This document shows positions 1 through 8,362 of a stretch of DNA of 64,000 nucleotides, piece by piece. The DNA comes from GCA-003244245 sp963823755 (GTDB lineage Bacteria; Actinomycetota; Actinomycetes; Mycobacteriales; Pseudonocardiaceae). The notes under the pieces were generated by a model that was not told the DNA's origin, made no database searches, and worked only from the letters and a program-made list of their open reading frames with translations. The first letter of the stretch is position 1. Each line of letters begins with the position of its first letter. A program made the translations under genes and the position numbers. The stretch lies in the NCBI GenBank assembly GCA_963823755.1, contig CAWGMP010000018.1, positions 24,474-88,473 of the forward strand. The letters are read 5' to 3'.

Positions 1-268
1 CGACCAGTGGGTCGTGAAAGGTCTCCACGTGACCGGAGGCGACCCATACCTGGCGGGGCAGGATCACCGACGAGTCCAAGCCGACGACGTCGTCTCGCCC
101 GGTGACCATGGCGCGCCACCATTGGCGCTTGACGTTCTCCTTGAGTTCCACGCCGAGCGGGCCATAATCCCAGGCCGAGCGGGTCCCGCCATAGATCTCC
201 CCACTCGGGAACACGAAGCCTCGGCGCTTGCACAGGCTGACGACGGTCTCGATGCGGTCCGCAGACAC
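1..268 (-). CDS. glyS: glycyl-tRNA synthetase, N-terminal part (cut by window edge)
   Basis: Charges tRNA-Gly with glycine in the cytoplasm. Reading from a GTG at 268 the product begins MSADRIETVVSLCKRRGFVF and continues with GGTRSAWDYGPLGVELK, the class II GlyRS N-terminal signature, to the window edge (89 codons seen). The start is favoured because AGGAG lies about ten bases upstream and homologs begin at this point. The catalytic motifs 2 and 3 and the anticodon-binding domain lie outside the window. It is followed upstream by a monooxygenase-domain gene and the zinc regulators, as in mycobacteria (Rv2357c). Confidence 0.93.
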   Translation of the reverse strand, partial: MSADRIETVVSLCKRRGFVFPSGEIYGGTRSAWDYGPLGVELKENVKRQWWRAMVTGRDDVVGLDSSVILPRQVWVASGHVETFHDPLV

Positions 269-307
269 TGGAGAGCTCCTGGTGAGGTTCGATTCGGTCG
301 CTCCACC

Positions 308-670
308 CTAGCGATCCTCAGATTCGAACCCCTGCTGGGCGTCGGGCGTCAGCAGGCTGCCGTAGTCGGTCACCGCCCCACCCTCGGCGGCGGCCAGCAC
401 CTCATAGCTGCCGGGCTCGCCGGTCAGCGCCTCCGACAGCAGCGGCACCGCGTGCTCGCGCACCTCGAACACCGACAACGTCCGACGGTAGGCCACCACC
501 GACTCGAACTGCACGGTCAGTACCCAACGGGCAGTGTCGTCCGGGGAACGGCCGAGCTGCCCACCCAGGCAGCCCTGCTGGGCAGTCAGCAGGCTCAGCG
601 TTCGGCGCGCCCTGGCCAGGAAATCCTCGGTCCGGGCGGGGTCCACGGTGAATCGGCAGATCAGGATCAC
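308..670 (-). CDS. antibiotic biosynthesis monooxygenase (ABM) domain protein
   Basis: A 120-aa single-domain protein of the dimeric alpha/beta-barrel ABM fold. It begins MILICRFTVDPARTEDFLAR, the usual opening of the family (strand, then a helix containing F-L-A-R-A). The middle part, R-W-V-L-T-V-Q-F-E-S, fits the following strand. Such proteins can be cofactor-free oxygenases, but most genomic copies have no known substrate. It is 39 bp upstream of glyS on the same strand and divergent from smtB. The fold is fairly sure; the reaction is not. Confidence 0.7.
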   Translation of the reverse strand: MILICRFTVDPARTEDFLARARRTLSLLTAQQGCLGGQLGRSPDDTARWVLTVQFESVVAYRRTLSVFEVREHAVPLLSEALTGEPGSYEVLAAAEGGAVTDYGSLLTPDAQQGFESEDR

Positions 671-755
671 GGGCCGTCCTCAGGTAACGGTGCGAGAATG
701 ACGCTGGCGAGTCGCGGGGTCAGGTGGCTTCTGAGCACGACCCGGCGCCCTTACG

Positions 756-1160
756 ATGGCTCGCGGATCGAGCGAGGGAGACGGCATGGTGGGTATGACC
801 GTAGACGCAGTACCGAACCACACCGTCGACGACGAGCACTCCCCCGGCCGACCGGCTCCCGGTCCGGCAGCGATCCGCCCGCGAGCGACCCTGGAGTCGG
901 CGGGCGAGCTGCTGCGGGCGCTGTCGGCGCCGGTGCGGATCGCCATCGTGCTCCAGCTGCGCGACAGCGAGCGCTGCGTCCACGAACTGGTCGACGCGCT
1001 GGGCGTCACCCAGCCGTTGATCAGCCAGCACCTGCGGGTACTCAAATCCGCCGGGGTCGTGGACGGCGAGCGGCACGGGCGGGAGGTCGTCTATCGGCTG
1101 GTCGACGAGCACCTGGCGCACATCGTGGTGGATGCCGTGACACACGTGGAGGAGGGATGA
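756..1160 (+). CDS. smtB: ArsR/SmtB-family metal-sensing repressor
   Basis: A winged-helix repressor that senses metal ions, the counterpart of M. tuberculosis Rv2358, which responds to zinc. The HTH reads LGVTQPLISQHLRVLKSAGV. The C-terminal helix carries D-E-H, then H-V-E-E (DxH...HxxE spacing), matching the alpha5 metal site of SmtB/CzrA-type sensors. A Cys (SERC) sits near the alpha3 region. Start could be 756 or the ATG at 786; the N-terminal 35 residues are low-complexity. Its stop overlaps the furB start (ATGA), so the two are cotranscribed, a pairing known to form a zinc-responsive regulatory unit. Confidence 0.9.
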   Translation: MARGSSEGDGMVGMTVDAVPNHTVDDEHSPGRPAPGPAAIRPRATLESAGELLRALSAPVRIAIVLQLRDSERCVHELVDALGVTQPLISQHLRVLKSAGVVDGERHGREVVYRLVDEHLAHIVVDAVTHVEEG

Positions 1161-1570
1161 CTTTTTCGCGCCCCGCCGCACCGGTGCATCGGCTGCGTTC
1201 CACCCGGCAGCGGACCGCGGTGGCCAGGATGCTCGACGACACCGACGACTTCCGGTCCGCGCAGGACATCCACGAGAAGCTGCGACGCCGTGGCGAGGGA
1301 ATCGGCCTGACCACGGTCTACCGCACCCTGCAGACGCTGGCCGAGGCCGGCGAGATCGACGTGCTGCGCACCGCCACCGGCGAGGCCGTCTACCGGCGTT
1401 GCTCGGCACATCACCATCATCACCTGGTGTGCCGGCACTGCGGACGCACCGTGGAGGTCGAGGGCCCGACCGTGGAACTGTGGGCCGCCAAGGTCGCCGA
1501 CGACCACGGCTTCACCGACATCGACCACACCATAGAGATCTCCGGCCGCTGCCCCGACTGCGCAACCTGA
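1157..1570 (+). CDS. zur: Fur-family zinc uptake regulator (Zur/FurB)
   Basis: Repressor of zinc-uptake and ribosomal-paralog genes in actinobacteria (Rv2359 ortholog). The ATG at 1157 overlaps the smtB stop by four bases. 137 aa: winged helix with GIGLTTVYRTLQTLAEAGEI (the Fur recognition helix), then the His run S-A-H-H-H-H-H-L (regulatory metal site), and two structural zinc pairs, C-R-H-C-G and C-P-D-C at the C-terminus. Length is normal. I saw no clear Zur box in the smtB promoter region. Confidence 0.93.
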   Translation: MTFSRPAAPVHRLRSTRQRTAVARMLDDTDDFRSAQDIHEKLRRRGEGIGLTTVYRTLQTLAEAGEIDVLRTATGEAVYRRCSAHHHHHLVCRHCGRTVEVEGPTVELWAAKVADDHGFTDIDHTIEISGRCPDCAT

Positions 1571-1587
1571 CACCGCCGATCCGGCCA

Positions 1588-2013
1588 TCACGCGGCCAAT
1601 AATTCACCGCGCACCTGCGAAGCCGTGGACACCACCAGCATGAGGAGTGTACCCAGCGGCACGGTCTCCAGCCCGGCCGCCGGGAACGCGTAACGCAGCA
1701 TCAGGTCGGCCCCGCGCTCGGTGCGGACCAACCCCAGGGTGCCGAACAGGCCCTGCCCGGCCCGGGTGGCGACCCGCTCCGCCAACTCACCGTCATCGCG
1801 AACGTCCCAGGCGACCACGCAGGTCAGGCTGAGCATCGCCAGACCCTCGATGAGTTCCACCGCCTGCACCGCGCAGGGCACCTCGGCGTGCTGGAAGGTC
1901 AGGGAGCCGTCGTCGTCCACCGTGACGTCCTGATAGCGCTCCAGCGCCGTCCGCGCGGCCTCGAGCATCTCCCGGGTGGAGGCGATGCTCGCCGCGCTCT
2001 CGCTGTGGCTCAC
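1588..2013 (-). CDS. YbjN-domain hypothetical protein
   Basis: A 141-aa protein in the position of Rv2360c, between furB and uppS. The sequence fits the YbjN/sensory-chaperone-like fold: an N-terminal helix, then a strand-rich region with V-D-D-D-G-S-L-T-F, and a final helix ending LVVSTASQVRGELL. No catalytic residues or membrane segment. The start at 2013 overlaps the uppS stop (2010) by four bases, so it is translationally coupled to uppS. Function unknown. Confidence 0.7.
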   Translation of the reverse strand: MSHSESAASIASTREMLEAARTALERYQDVTVDDDGSLTFQHAEVPCAVQAVELIEGLAMLSLTCVVAWDVRDDGELAERVATRAGQGLFGTLGLVRTERGADLMLRYAFPAAGLETVPLGTLLMLVVSTASQVRGELLAA

Positions 2014-2912
2014 CGGACCGTCCTCCTCAGATCGTGGGTATCGACTCGCTCGGTACCGGCTGGTCCGGTATCGAACGCCACAGTCGCGACACTGCCGAAC
2101 CGGCGGTCCCGGGCGGCGTAGACCTCACAGGCCCGCCACAGATCTCGGCGATCCAGGTCGGGGAACAGCACATCCTGAAACACCAGCTCTGCGTAGGCAG
2201 CCTGCCAGATCAGGAAGTTGGAGATGCGCTGCTCGCCTGACGGGCGCAGGAACAGGTCCACGTCGGGCATATCCGGTTCGTCCAGGTAGCGGGCGAGCAT
2301 CCGTTCGTCGACCCGCTCGGGGTCGATCTCACCGCGGGCCGCCCGGCGGGCCACCTCGCGCGCCGCATCGGCGATCTCGGCGCGACCGCCGTAGTTCACG
2401 CACATGGTCAACGTCATCACGTCGTTGGCCGCGGTGAGCTCCTCGGCGGCCTCGAGCTCCCGGATCACGCTGCGCCACAACCGCGGGTGGCGACCGGCCC
2501 AGCGCACCCGCACACCCATCTCGTGCATCTGATCACGGCGGCGGCGGATGACGTCGCGGTTGAAGCCCATCAAGAACCGCACCTCGTCGGGGCTACGTCG
2601 CCAGTTCTCGGTGGAGAACGCGTAAGCCGACAGCCACCTCACGCCCAACTCGATGCAGCCGGACACGACATCCATCAGCACAGCCTCACCCCGGCGGTGG
2701 CCTTCGGTACGGGGCAGCCCGCGCTCCTGCGCCCAGCGCCCGTTGCCATCCATCACCAGAGCGACGTGCCGGGGCACCCGCTCCGCGGGGATCAACGGTG
2801 GCCGGGCGCCGGAGGGATGCGGATCAGGTGCACGCACCGCCACGCCGGTGCGCCCGTGCGCTCCTCGCCGTTGCCGCCGCTGCATCGGATGCCATCCTGC
2901 CGCCTGCCGCAT
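2010..2912 (-). CDS. uppS: long-chain cis-prenyltransferase (decaprenyl/undecaprenyl diphosphate synthase)
   Basis: Makes the polyprenyl diphosphate lipid carrier for cell-wall synthesis, the Rv2361c counterpart. The first conserved block is HVALVMDGNGRWAQERGLPR, with the catalytic Asp in MDGNGRW and the substrate-binding Arg/His in TEGHRRGE. It is followed by L-S-A-Y-A-F-S-T-E-N-W-(K/R)R and ends with DLFLRPSGEQRISNF and LVFQDVLFPD, all typical. The drawn ATG lies inside a 25-bp inverted-repeat arm, so the first nine residues may not be real; ATG at 2885 or GTG at 2843 are alternatives. A fragment of a second family member lies at 21940-22140. Confidence 0.93.
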   Translation of the reverse strand: MRQAAGWHPMQRRQRRGAHGRTGVAVRAPDPHPSGARPPLIPAERVPRHVALVMDGNGRWAQERGLPRTEGHRRGEAVLMDVVSGCIELGVRWLSAYAFSTENWRRSPDEVRFLMGFNRDVIRRRRDQMHEMGVRVRWAGRHPRLWRSVIRELEAAEELTAANDVMTLTMCVNYGGRAEIADAAREVARRAARGEIDPERVDERMLARYLDEPDMPDVDLFLRPSGEQRISNFLIWQAAYAELVFQDVLFPDLDRRDLWRACEVYAARDRRFGSVATVAFDTGPAGTERVDTHDLRRTVR

Positions 2913-2979
2913 TCAGCGGGCTCAGCGGGGTTACAGACGGCTGGATGATCCCGTTGAGCCCGCTGAATGCGGCAGGCGG
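2900..2979. repeat. 25-bp perfect inverted repeat between recO and uppS
   Basis: Left arm 2900-2924 and right arm 2955-2979 are exact reverse complements (25/25), with a 30-base spacer. The left arm contains the drawn uppS start codon and the right arm encodes the last residues of recO, whose stop lies in the spacer. In RNA it would form a very stable hairpin. It could terminate recO transcription, separate recO from uppS expression, or be a copy of a dispersed palindromic repeat. No oligo-U follows it. Confidence 0.85.
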
Positions 2980-3707
2980 GGCCGTTCTACCAGCGGTAGG
3001 GAGCGGAGCTGGCGTTCCAGGTGCCACTGCAGATGAGCGGCGACCAGGCCGCTGCCTTCCCGGCAGACCGCGGCCGGCACGCGCTCGGCGATCTGCCAGT
3101 CCCCGCGCACCAGGGCGTCGAGCAGTTCCAGGGTCTGTGCCGATGGGGTGACCGCGCCGGACGGACGGCACCCGGGACAGACCACACCCCCGGCGGGAAC
3201 GCTGAACGCCCGGTGCGGGCCCGGTGCGCCGCATCGGGCGCATTCGGTCAGTGCAGGCGCCCACCCGGCGGCGGTCATCGCGCGGAGCAGGAAAGCGTCA
3301 AGCACCAGCGGGGTTTGCCGCTGCCCGTCGGCCAACGCCCGCAGTGCCCCCACGACCAGCAGGTACAGCCGCAGTACCGGCTCACCCTCGGCGCCGGCCA
3401 GCCGCTCGGCGGTCTCCAGTACCGCGCAGCCGGTGGTGTAGCGGCCATAGTCGCCGACCAGCCGGGCACCGAAGCCGTCGACCGTCTCGACCTGGGTGAC
3501 GATGTCCAGCGTCCGCCCGCGATGGAACTGCACGTCGACGTGCCCGAACGGCTCCAGCCGCGCGCCGAACCTCGACGAGGTACGCCGCACCCCCTTGGCC
3601 ACCGCGCGCACCCGCCCGTGCCTGCGGGTCAGCAGTGTGATGATGCGGTCGGCCTCACCCAACTTCTGCACCCGCAGCACCACCCCGGTGTCGCGGTACA
3701 GGTTCAC
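2931..3707 (-). CDS. recO: DNA repair protein RecO
   Basis: Recombination mediator that works with RecR to load RecA on SSB-coated single-stranded DNA. N-terminal OB-fold: MNLYRDTGVVLRVQKLGEAD, I-I-T-L-L-T-R-R-H-G-R, then V-A-K-G-V-R-R-T-S-S-R-F. The central zinc finger is C-A-R-C-G and, further on, V-C-P-G-C. 258 aa, normal length. The last dozen codons (LPHSAGSTGSSSRL) run into the inverted repeat and are probably not conserved. Position between era and uppS matches Rv2362c. Confidence 0.93.
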   Translation of the reverse strand: MNLYRDTGVVLRVQKLGEADRIITLLTRRHGRVRAVAKGVRRTSSRFGARLEPFGHVDVQFHRGRTLDIVTQVETVDGFGARLVGDYGRYTTGCAVLETAERLAGAEGEPVLRLYLLVVGALRALADGQRQTPLVLDAFLLRAMTAAGWAPALTECARCGAPGPHRAFSVPAGGVVCPGCRPSGAVTPSAQTLELLDALVRGDWQIAERVPAAVCREGSGLVAAHLQWHLERQLRSLPLVERPRLPHSAGSTGSSSRL

Positions 3708-3755
3708 CCGCCCATCGTCGCACCACCAGGCTGCCGCCGGATGCCGACGCGCGAG

Positions 3756-4685
3756 TCAAAAACCCAGACGACGCAGCTGCTTGGGATCACGCTGCCAGTC
3801 CTTGGCGACCTTCACATGCAGATCCAGGTAGACCGAGGTGCCCAGCAAGGCCTCGATGTGCGTCCGCGCGCGGGAGCCGACTTCCTTGAGCCGCTGGCCA
3901 CCGCGTCCGATCACGATCGACTTCTGGCTGTCCCGCTCGACGTAGAGATTCACATAGACGTCGAGCAGGTCAGCCCGCCCCTCCCGCGGGTTCATCTCCT
4001 CCACCACGACGGCCAGCGAGTGCGGCAGCTCGTCGCGCACACCCTCCAACGCCGCCTCCCGTACCAGCTCAGCAACCAGGGTCTGCTCTGGTTCGTCGGT
4101 GAGCTCCCCACTGGGGTACAGCGGAGGTGACTCCGGCATCCGGACCAGCAGCAAGTCTGCGAGCAGCTTCACCTGGAAACCATCAACCCCGGACACCGGC
4201 ACCAGCTCGGCAAACTCCTCGAAACCGGCCGAGCGCGCCAGGTCGGCCAGCCCGGCGAGTTGCTCGGCCACCCGCTGCGGGGCCACCAGGTCAGTCTTGG
4301 TGACGATGCCGAACACCGGGGTGCGCCGGGCCAACGCGGCCAGCTCACCGGCGATGAACCGGTCGCCGGCCCCGATCACGGCGTCGGCCGGCACGCATAA
4401 GCCGATCACATCCACCTCAGACCAGGTTGTGCGCACCAGGCTGTTGAGCCGTTCACCGAGCAGGGTACGTGGCCGGTGCAGACCGGGCGTGTCCACCAGG
4501 ATGAGCTGCCCGTGCGGCTGGTGCACGATTCCCCGGATGGTGTGCCGGGTGGTCTGGGGCCTGCTCGAGGTGATCGCCACCTTCTGGCCCACCAACGAGT
4601 TGGTCAACGTCGACTTGCCGACGTTGGGTCTGCCCACCAGGCAGGCGAACCCGGCCCGAAACGGCCCGTCGATCTGTTGTGTCAC
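3756..4685 (-). CDS. era: GTPase Era
   Basis: Ribosome-assembly GTPase binding the 3' end of 16S rRNA. G1 GRPNVGKSTLTN (residues ~18-29), G2 region SRPQTTRHT, G3 VDTPGLH and G4 TKTD are all present. The C-terminal KH domain holds the signature IVIGRGGQRLKEVGSRAR. 309 aa, normal length. The GTG start (4685) overlaps the stop of the upstream cytidine-deaminase-like gene by four bases, so the genes form one operon. Confidence 0.96.
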   Translation of the reverse strand: MTQQIDGPFRAGFACLVGRPNVGKSTLTNSLVGQKVAITSSRPQTTRHTIRGIVHQPHGQLILVDTPGLHRPRTLLGERLNSLVRTTWSEVDVIGLCVPADAVIGAGDRFIAGELAALARRTPVFGIVTKTDLVAPQRVAEQLAGLADLARSAGFEEFAELVPVSGVDGFQVKLLADLLLVRMPESPPLYPSGELTDEPEQTLVAELVREAALEGVRDELPHSLAVVVEEMNPREGRADLLDVYVNLYVERDSQKSIVIGRGGQRLKEVGSRARTHIEALLGTSVYLDLHVKVAKDWQRDPKQLRRLGF

Positions 4686-5056
4686 GCCTGTGCCGCCGTA
4701 CCGAGCACGCTGCTGACGTCACCGCGGCTGTCGACCACCAGCACCGGGGCAGTAGGCCCCAACTCGCGGACAGCAGCCAGCGAGGCAGCATCGACGGCGC
4801 CCGACGCGGACACCACTGCGGCCGCCTCCAGGCCGGTCGCCCCGCTGGCCAGCGCTGCGGCCACCGCCGCTTGCAACGCGGTCAGCGCCAGCGAGGGCAG
4901 CGACACCGTGACGCCGATGTAGGTGCGCCCATCAGTGTCGCGCACCGCGGCACCTTCGGCAGCTCCGGTGCGGGCCAGCGCCGAGCGCGCCAATGTCACG
5001 ATCTTGGCGTCCTCCGGGTCCAAGGCAACAGAGCCGAGGTTGACGGTCTCAGGCAC
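4682..5056 (-). CDS. cytidine-deaminase-like protein without zinc ligands
   Basis: The Rv2365c-type gene always found between era and the CorC gene in actinobacteria and often labelled cytidine deaminase. About 124 aa from the GTG at 5056 (V-P-E-T-V-N-L-G-S-V-A-L), which overlaps the CorC stop by eight bases; an ATG at 5092 gives a longer, Arg-rich N-terminus. The deaminase HAE and PCxxC motifs are absent, so catalysis of that kind is unlikely. Function unknown. Confidence 0.7.
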   Translation of the reverse strand: MPETVNLGSVALDPEDAKIVTLARSALARTGAAEGAAVRDTDGRTYIGVTVSLPSLALTALQAAVAAALASGATGLEAAAVVSASGAVDAASLAAVRELGPTAPVLVVDSRGDVSSVLGTAAQA

Positions 5057-6416
5057 GGGTGTCGCTCGCTTCCTGCGGCGGGTCCGCCGCAACGGGGTCT
5101 GACTGCGTAACGGGGTCCGATCGGGCGGGAACCCGGCCTGCGGTCACCGTGGTGATGCGCAACCGTCCGCGACGATCATTACCGCCCTCGGCCCGCAGCC
5201 GCAGGCCGGCTACATCGGCCTCGGCCCCGGGTAGCGGCACCCGACCCAATCGTTGCGCCAGCAGCCCACCCACGGTCTCCACATCGGTATCCGCGAGGTC
5301 CACTGCGAACAGCTCACCCAGATCGATCACCGGCAGCCGGCTGATCACCCGTACCCTACCGTCTCCGAGGTGCTCGATCGGCGGGCGCTGGTCGGTATCA
5401 GACTCGTCGGTGATCTCACCGACGATCTCCTCGAGGATGTCCTCGATCGTCAACAGGCCAGCGGTGCCACCGTATTCGTCGACGACGATGGCCAGATGGT
5501 TGCGCGAGAGCTGCATCTCCTTGAGCAGCCCGGTGAGCAGCTTGGAGTCCGGCACAAACGTCGCAGGCCGCATCACCTCACCGACGGTGCCTTTCGCGGG
5601 GCCTTCAGGGGGGCCTCCAGCGGGGCCGCTCCGGCGCTCGGCTGCCACGAGATCCTTGATGTGCACGACGCCGACGATGTCATCGACGCTGTCCCCGAGC
5701 ACCGGGATCCGGGAGAATCCAGACCGCAAGCACAGCGCCACTGCCTGACGTATCGATTTGTCCTGCTCGATCCAGACGATCTCGGTTCGGGGCACCATCA
5801 CCTCACGGGCCACGGTGTCCCCGAGCTCGAACACGGAGTGGATCATCTCGGCTTCACCGGCCTCGACCACCCCGCGCTGTCCCGCCATATCCACCATCTC
5901 TCGCAGTTCGACCTCGGAGCTGAACGGCCCTTCCGGAAAACCACGGCCGGGCGTGATCGCATTGCCGACGAAGATGAGCAGCCGCGACAGCGGGCCCAGA
6001 ACTCGGCCCAGCACCAGGACCGGTCCAGCCACCAGGAGACCGACGGCGTAGGGATGCTGGCGGCCGATGGTGCGCGGACCCACCCCGACGATCACGTAGG
6101 TGACCACCACCATCGCCAACCCAGCAACCAGTACCACCAGCCAGGTCGGCGAAAACGCCCGCGCCACCGCTACGGTGACCAGCACTGTGGCCGTCAGCTC
6201 GCAGCTCAGCCGCAACAACAGCAGCAGGTTGACGTGCCGGGGTCGGTCGGCGACCACGAGTGCCAGCGCTCTGGCACCAAACCGACCGGAGCGCACCAGC
6301 GCGTCGACCCGGGCCCGTGATGCCGCGCCCAACGCGGCATCGGCCGCGGCGAAGGCCCCCGCGGCCACCACCAGAGCGGCAGCCAGCGTGAGCAGGGGGA
6401 CCGAAGACATCTGCAC
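5049..6416 (-). CDS. CorC/HlyC (CNNM) family membrane protein with CBS pair
   Basis: 455-aa integral membrane protein, Rv2366c type, implicated in Mg2+/Co2+ homeostasis. The N-terminal CNNM domain has about four hydrophobic segments (~6-28, ~55-85, ~90-115, ~120-150). The linker E-V-M-V-P-R-T-E-I is the hallmark opening of the first CBS domain, and the second CBS ends with V-D-E-Y-G-G-T-A-G-L-L-T-I-E-D. A C-terminal CorC/HlyC domain follows (R-V-I-S-R-L-P-V-I-D-L). The GTG at 6416 and ATG at 6410 are alternative starts. Confidence 0.9.
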   Translation of the reverse strand: MQMSSVPLLTLAAALVVAAGAFAAADAALGAASRARVDALVRSGRFGARALALVVADRPRHVNLLLLLRLSCELTATVLVTVAVARAFSPTWLVVLVAGLAMVVVTYVIVGVGPRTIGRQHPYAVGLLVAGPVLVLGRVLGPLSRLLIFVGNAITPGRGFPEGPFSSEVELREMVDMAGQRGVVEAGEAEMIHSVFELGDTVAREVMVPRTEIVWIEQDKSIRQAVALCLRSGFSRIPVLGDSVDDIVGVVHIKDLVAAERRSGPAGGPPEGPAKGTVGEVMRPATFVPDSKLLTGLLKEMQLSRNHLAIVVDEYGGTAGLLTIEDILEEIVGEITDESDTDQRPPIEHLGDGRVRVISRLPVIDLGELFAVDLADTDVETVGGLLAQRLGRVPLPGAEADVAGLRLRAEGGNDRRGRLRITTVTAGRVPARSDPVTQSDPVAADPPQEASDTRA

Positions 6417-6454
6417 CGTCGGGCTATCCGCTATTCCGGGGCTGTCTTGGGACG

Positions 6455-7024
6455 TTATCCCGGAGGGCCGGATTCCTCCGGCCCGTCCAGACCGACCACT
6501 CCGAGCAGCCTGGTGTCCGCGTCCCGCTGGGCGATCCGGCGCCGACTGGCCCGGTCAGCGCGATGGAACTCGTCGAGGATCCGAGCCTGCAATGTGAACA
6601 TCTCGCGCTCTTCGGCGGGTTCGGCGTGGTCGTAGCCCAGCAGGTGCAACACGCCGTGCACAGTGAGCAGCTGCAGCTCATCGAGTACTGAGTGACCCGC
6701 TGCGGCGGCCTGCTCCTTCGCGACCTCGGGGCACAGCACGATGTCACCGAGCAACGCTGGGCCACCGGATGGGCTGTCCGGCCTGCCGCCCGCCACCAGG
6801 CCACCCTCGTCCGCTTCGTCCATCGGGAAGGCCATCACGTCCGTGGGCCCCGGCAAGTCCATCCAGCGCTGGTGCAGATCGGCCATCACCCCGCTGCCGA
6901 CCAGCAGCATGGACAACTCGGCCAACGGACTGACGCCCAACCGATCCATCGCGAACCGCGCCGCCGCCGCGATCGACGCCTCGGCGACGGCGGTGCCGGA
7001 CTCGTTGGCGATCTCGATACCCAC
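6455..7024 (-). CDS. ybeY: endoribonuclease YbeY
   Basis: Single-strand-specific metallo-RNase needed for 16S rRNA 3' maturation. The zinc motif HGVLHLLGYDH (HxxxHxxxxxH) is intact, preceded by L-G-D-I-V-L-C-P. I chose the GTG at 7024 because homologs begin with G-I-E-I-A-N-E-S and this start lies 7 bp beyond the phoH stop; an ATG at 7057 would add eleven residues and overlap phoH. Operon with phoH upstream and the CorC gene downstream. Confidence 0.92.
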   Translation of the reverse strand: MGIEIANESGTAVAEASIAAAARFAMDRLGVSPLAELSMLLVGSGVMADLHQRWMDLPGPTDVMAFPMDEADEGGLVAGGRPDSPSGGPALLGDIVLCPEVAKEQAAAAGHSVLDELQLLTVHGVLHLLGYDHAEPAEEREMFTLQARILDEFHRADRASRRRIAQRDADTRLLGVVGLDGPEESGPPG

Positions 7025-7031
7025 CGACGGG

Positions 7032-8132
7032 TCACCGCCTCCGGCGGCGGTCGGCACGGTTGGCCATCGGGCGCGCTCCGGTGGTTTCCTGGACGACGTC
7101 CCACCGTGCGTAAGCGTCCACGATGTCGGTCACCAGCCGGTGGCGGACGACGTCGGCGCTGGACAGCTGCGCGAAGTGCACGTCATCCACACCCTCGAGG
7201 ATGTGCTGCACGATCCGCAGCCCCGACACCTGACCGCCCGGCAGGTCGATCTGCGTGACGTCACCGGTGACCACGACCTTGGAGCCGAAGCCGAGCCGGG
7301 TGAGGAACATCTTCATCTGCTCCGGGGTGGTGTTCTGCGCCTCGTCGAGGATGATGAAAGCGTCATTGAGGGTACGGCCACGCATGTAGGCCAGTGGAGC
7401 GACCTCGATGGTGCCGGCGGCCATCAGCTTAGGGATCGACTCCGGGTCGAGCATGTCATGCAGCGCGTCGTACAGCGGACGCAGGTACGGGTCGATCTTC
7501 TCGTACAGGGTGCCGGGCAGGAAGCCCAACCGCTCCCCCGCCTCGACCGCCGGCCGGGTCAGGATGATCCGGTTGACCTGCTTGGCCTGCAACGACTGTA
7601 CCGCCTTGGCCATGGCCAGGTAGGTCTTGCCGGTACCGGCGGGTCCGATGCCGAACACGATCGTGTAGTGATCGATGGCATCGACGTAGCGCTTCTGGTT
7701 CAACGTCTTGGGCCGGATCGTGCGGCCACGCCGGGACAGGATGTCCAGGCTGAGCACCTCGGCGGGTGATTCCGCGCCTCCCTGGGTGAGCATCGCCAGG
7801 GTCGCCCGGACTGCGTCCGGGCCGAGTTGCTGACCGCGACGGGCCAGGATGACCAGCTCGCCGAAGGCCCGCTCGGCGAATGCGACGTCCGCCGGGGTGC
7901 CGGATAGCGTGACCTCGTTGCCCCGCACGTGCACGTCGGCAGCGAGCAGATCCTCGGTCACCTTCAGGTTCTCGTCGCGGGATCCCAGCAGAGCCAGCAC
8001 GGCGGAGTCCGGGATCACGATCTTCGACTGGACCGGTTCGGGCTGTGTCGTCTCCGAACCGGATCGGGAGGCGCCCTCCACCGGGGTAGGGGTCACGTGT
8101 GCGTGGGTCCTGCTTCCTGCGCGCTCGCGCAT
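7032..8132 (-). CDS. phoH: PhoH-like P-loop ATPase
   Basis: 366-aa PhoH family protein (Rv2368c type), an ATPase linked with RNA metabolism through its constant association with ybeY. A KH-like N-terminal region (about residues 35-110) precedes the ATPase. Walker A is GIGPAGTGKTYLA, Walker B FIILDEAQNTTPEQ, and V-V-T-G-D-V-T-Q-I-D follows. The C-terminal tail is Arg-rich. The first ~35 residues are low complexity, so the true start may be internal. Confidence 0.92.
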   Translation of the reverse strand: MRERAGSRTHAHVTPTPVEGASRSGSETTQPEPVQSKIVIPDSAVLALLGSRDENLKVTEDLLAADVHVRGNEVTLSGTPADVAFAERAFGELVILARRGQQLGPDAVRATLAMLTQGGAESPAEVLSLDILSRRGRTIRPKTLNQKRYVDAIDHYTIVFGIGPAGTGKTYLAMAKAVQSLQAKQVNRIILTRPAVEAGERLGFLPGTLYEKIDPYLRPLYDALHDMLDPESIPKLMAAGTIEVAPLAYMRGRTLNDAFIILDEAQNTTPEQMKMFLTRLGFGSKVVVTGDVTQIDLPGGQVSGLRIVQHILEGVDDVHFAQLSSADVVRHRLVTDIVDAYARWDVVQETTGARPMANRADRRRRR

Positions 8133-8362
8133 CGACGGTCAACCGGCACGGCTGATGTTATGGGAATGTTCGCATGAGCGACAGCGCGATCGGAGCGCCT
8201 TGAGACGGGACTGGATGCTGCGCCGCAGCGGGAACTGGGGGCTGTCCCGCCGCGGCGCAGCGCCGCCGGACCGAGGGGGGAGGTGCCCGGCGGAGTCTCT
8301 GGGGGCTTGAGCCCCTTATCCCATTCTTACTCGATCAGGTGGTGTTACCCGGTCTTGCATAC
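8133..8362. other. 230-bp intergenic stretch, no gene seen
   Basis: Lies between phoH and rsmE, both on the minus strand. It contains GC-rich sequence near the rsmE end and would hold any separate phoH promoter. I see no RNA gene, conserved ORF or strong terminator. Confidence 0.5.

Noticed and set aside
4682..5056. Functional cytidine deaminase
   Set aside because: The HAE and PCxxC zinc motifs are missing, although the gene is often given that name.
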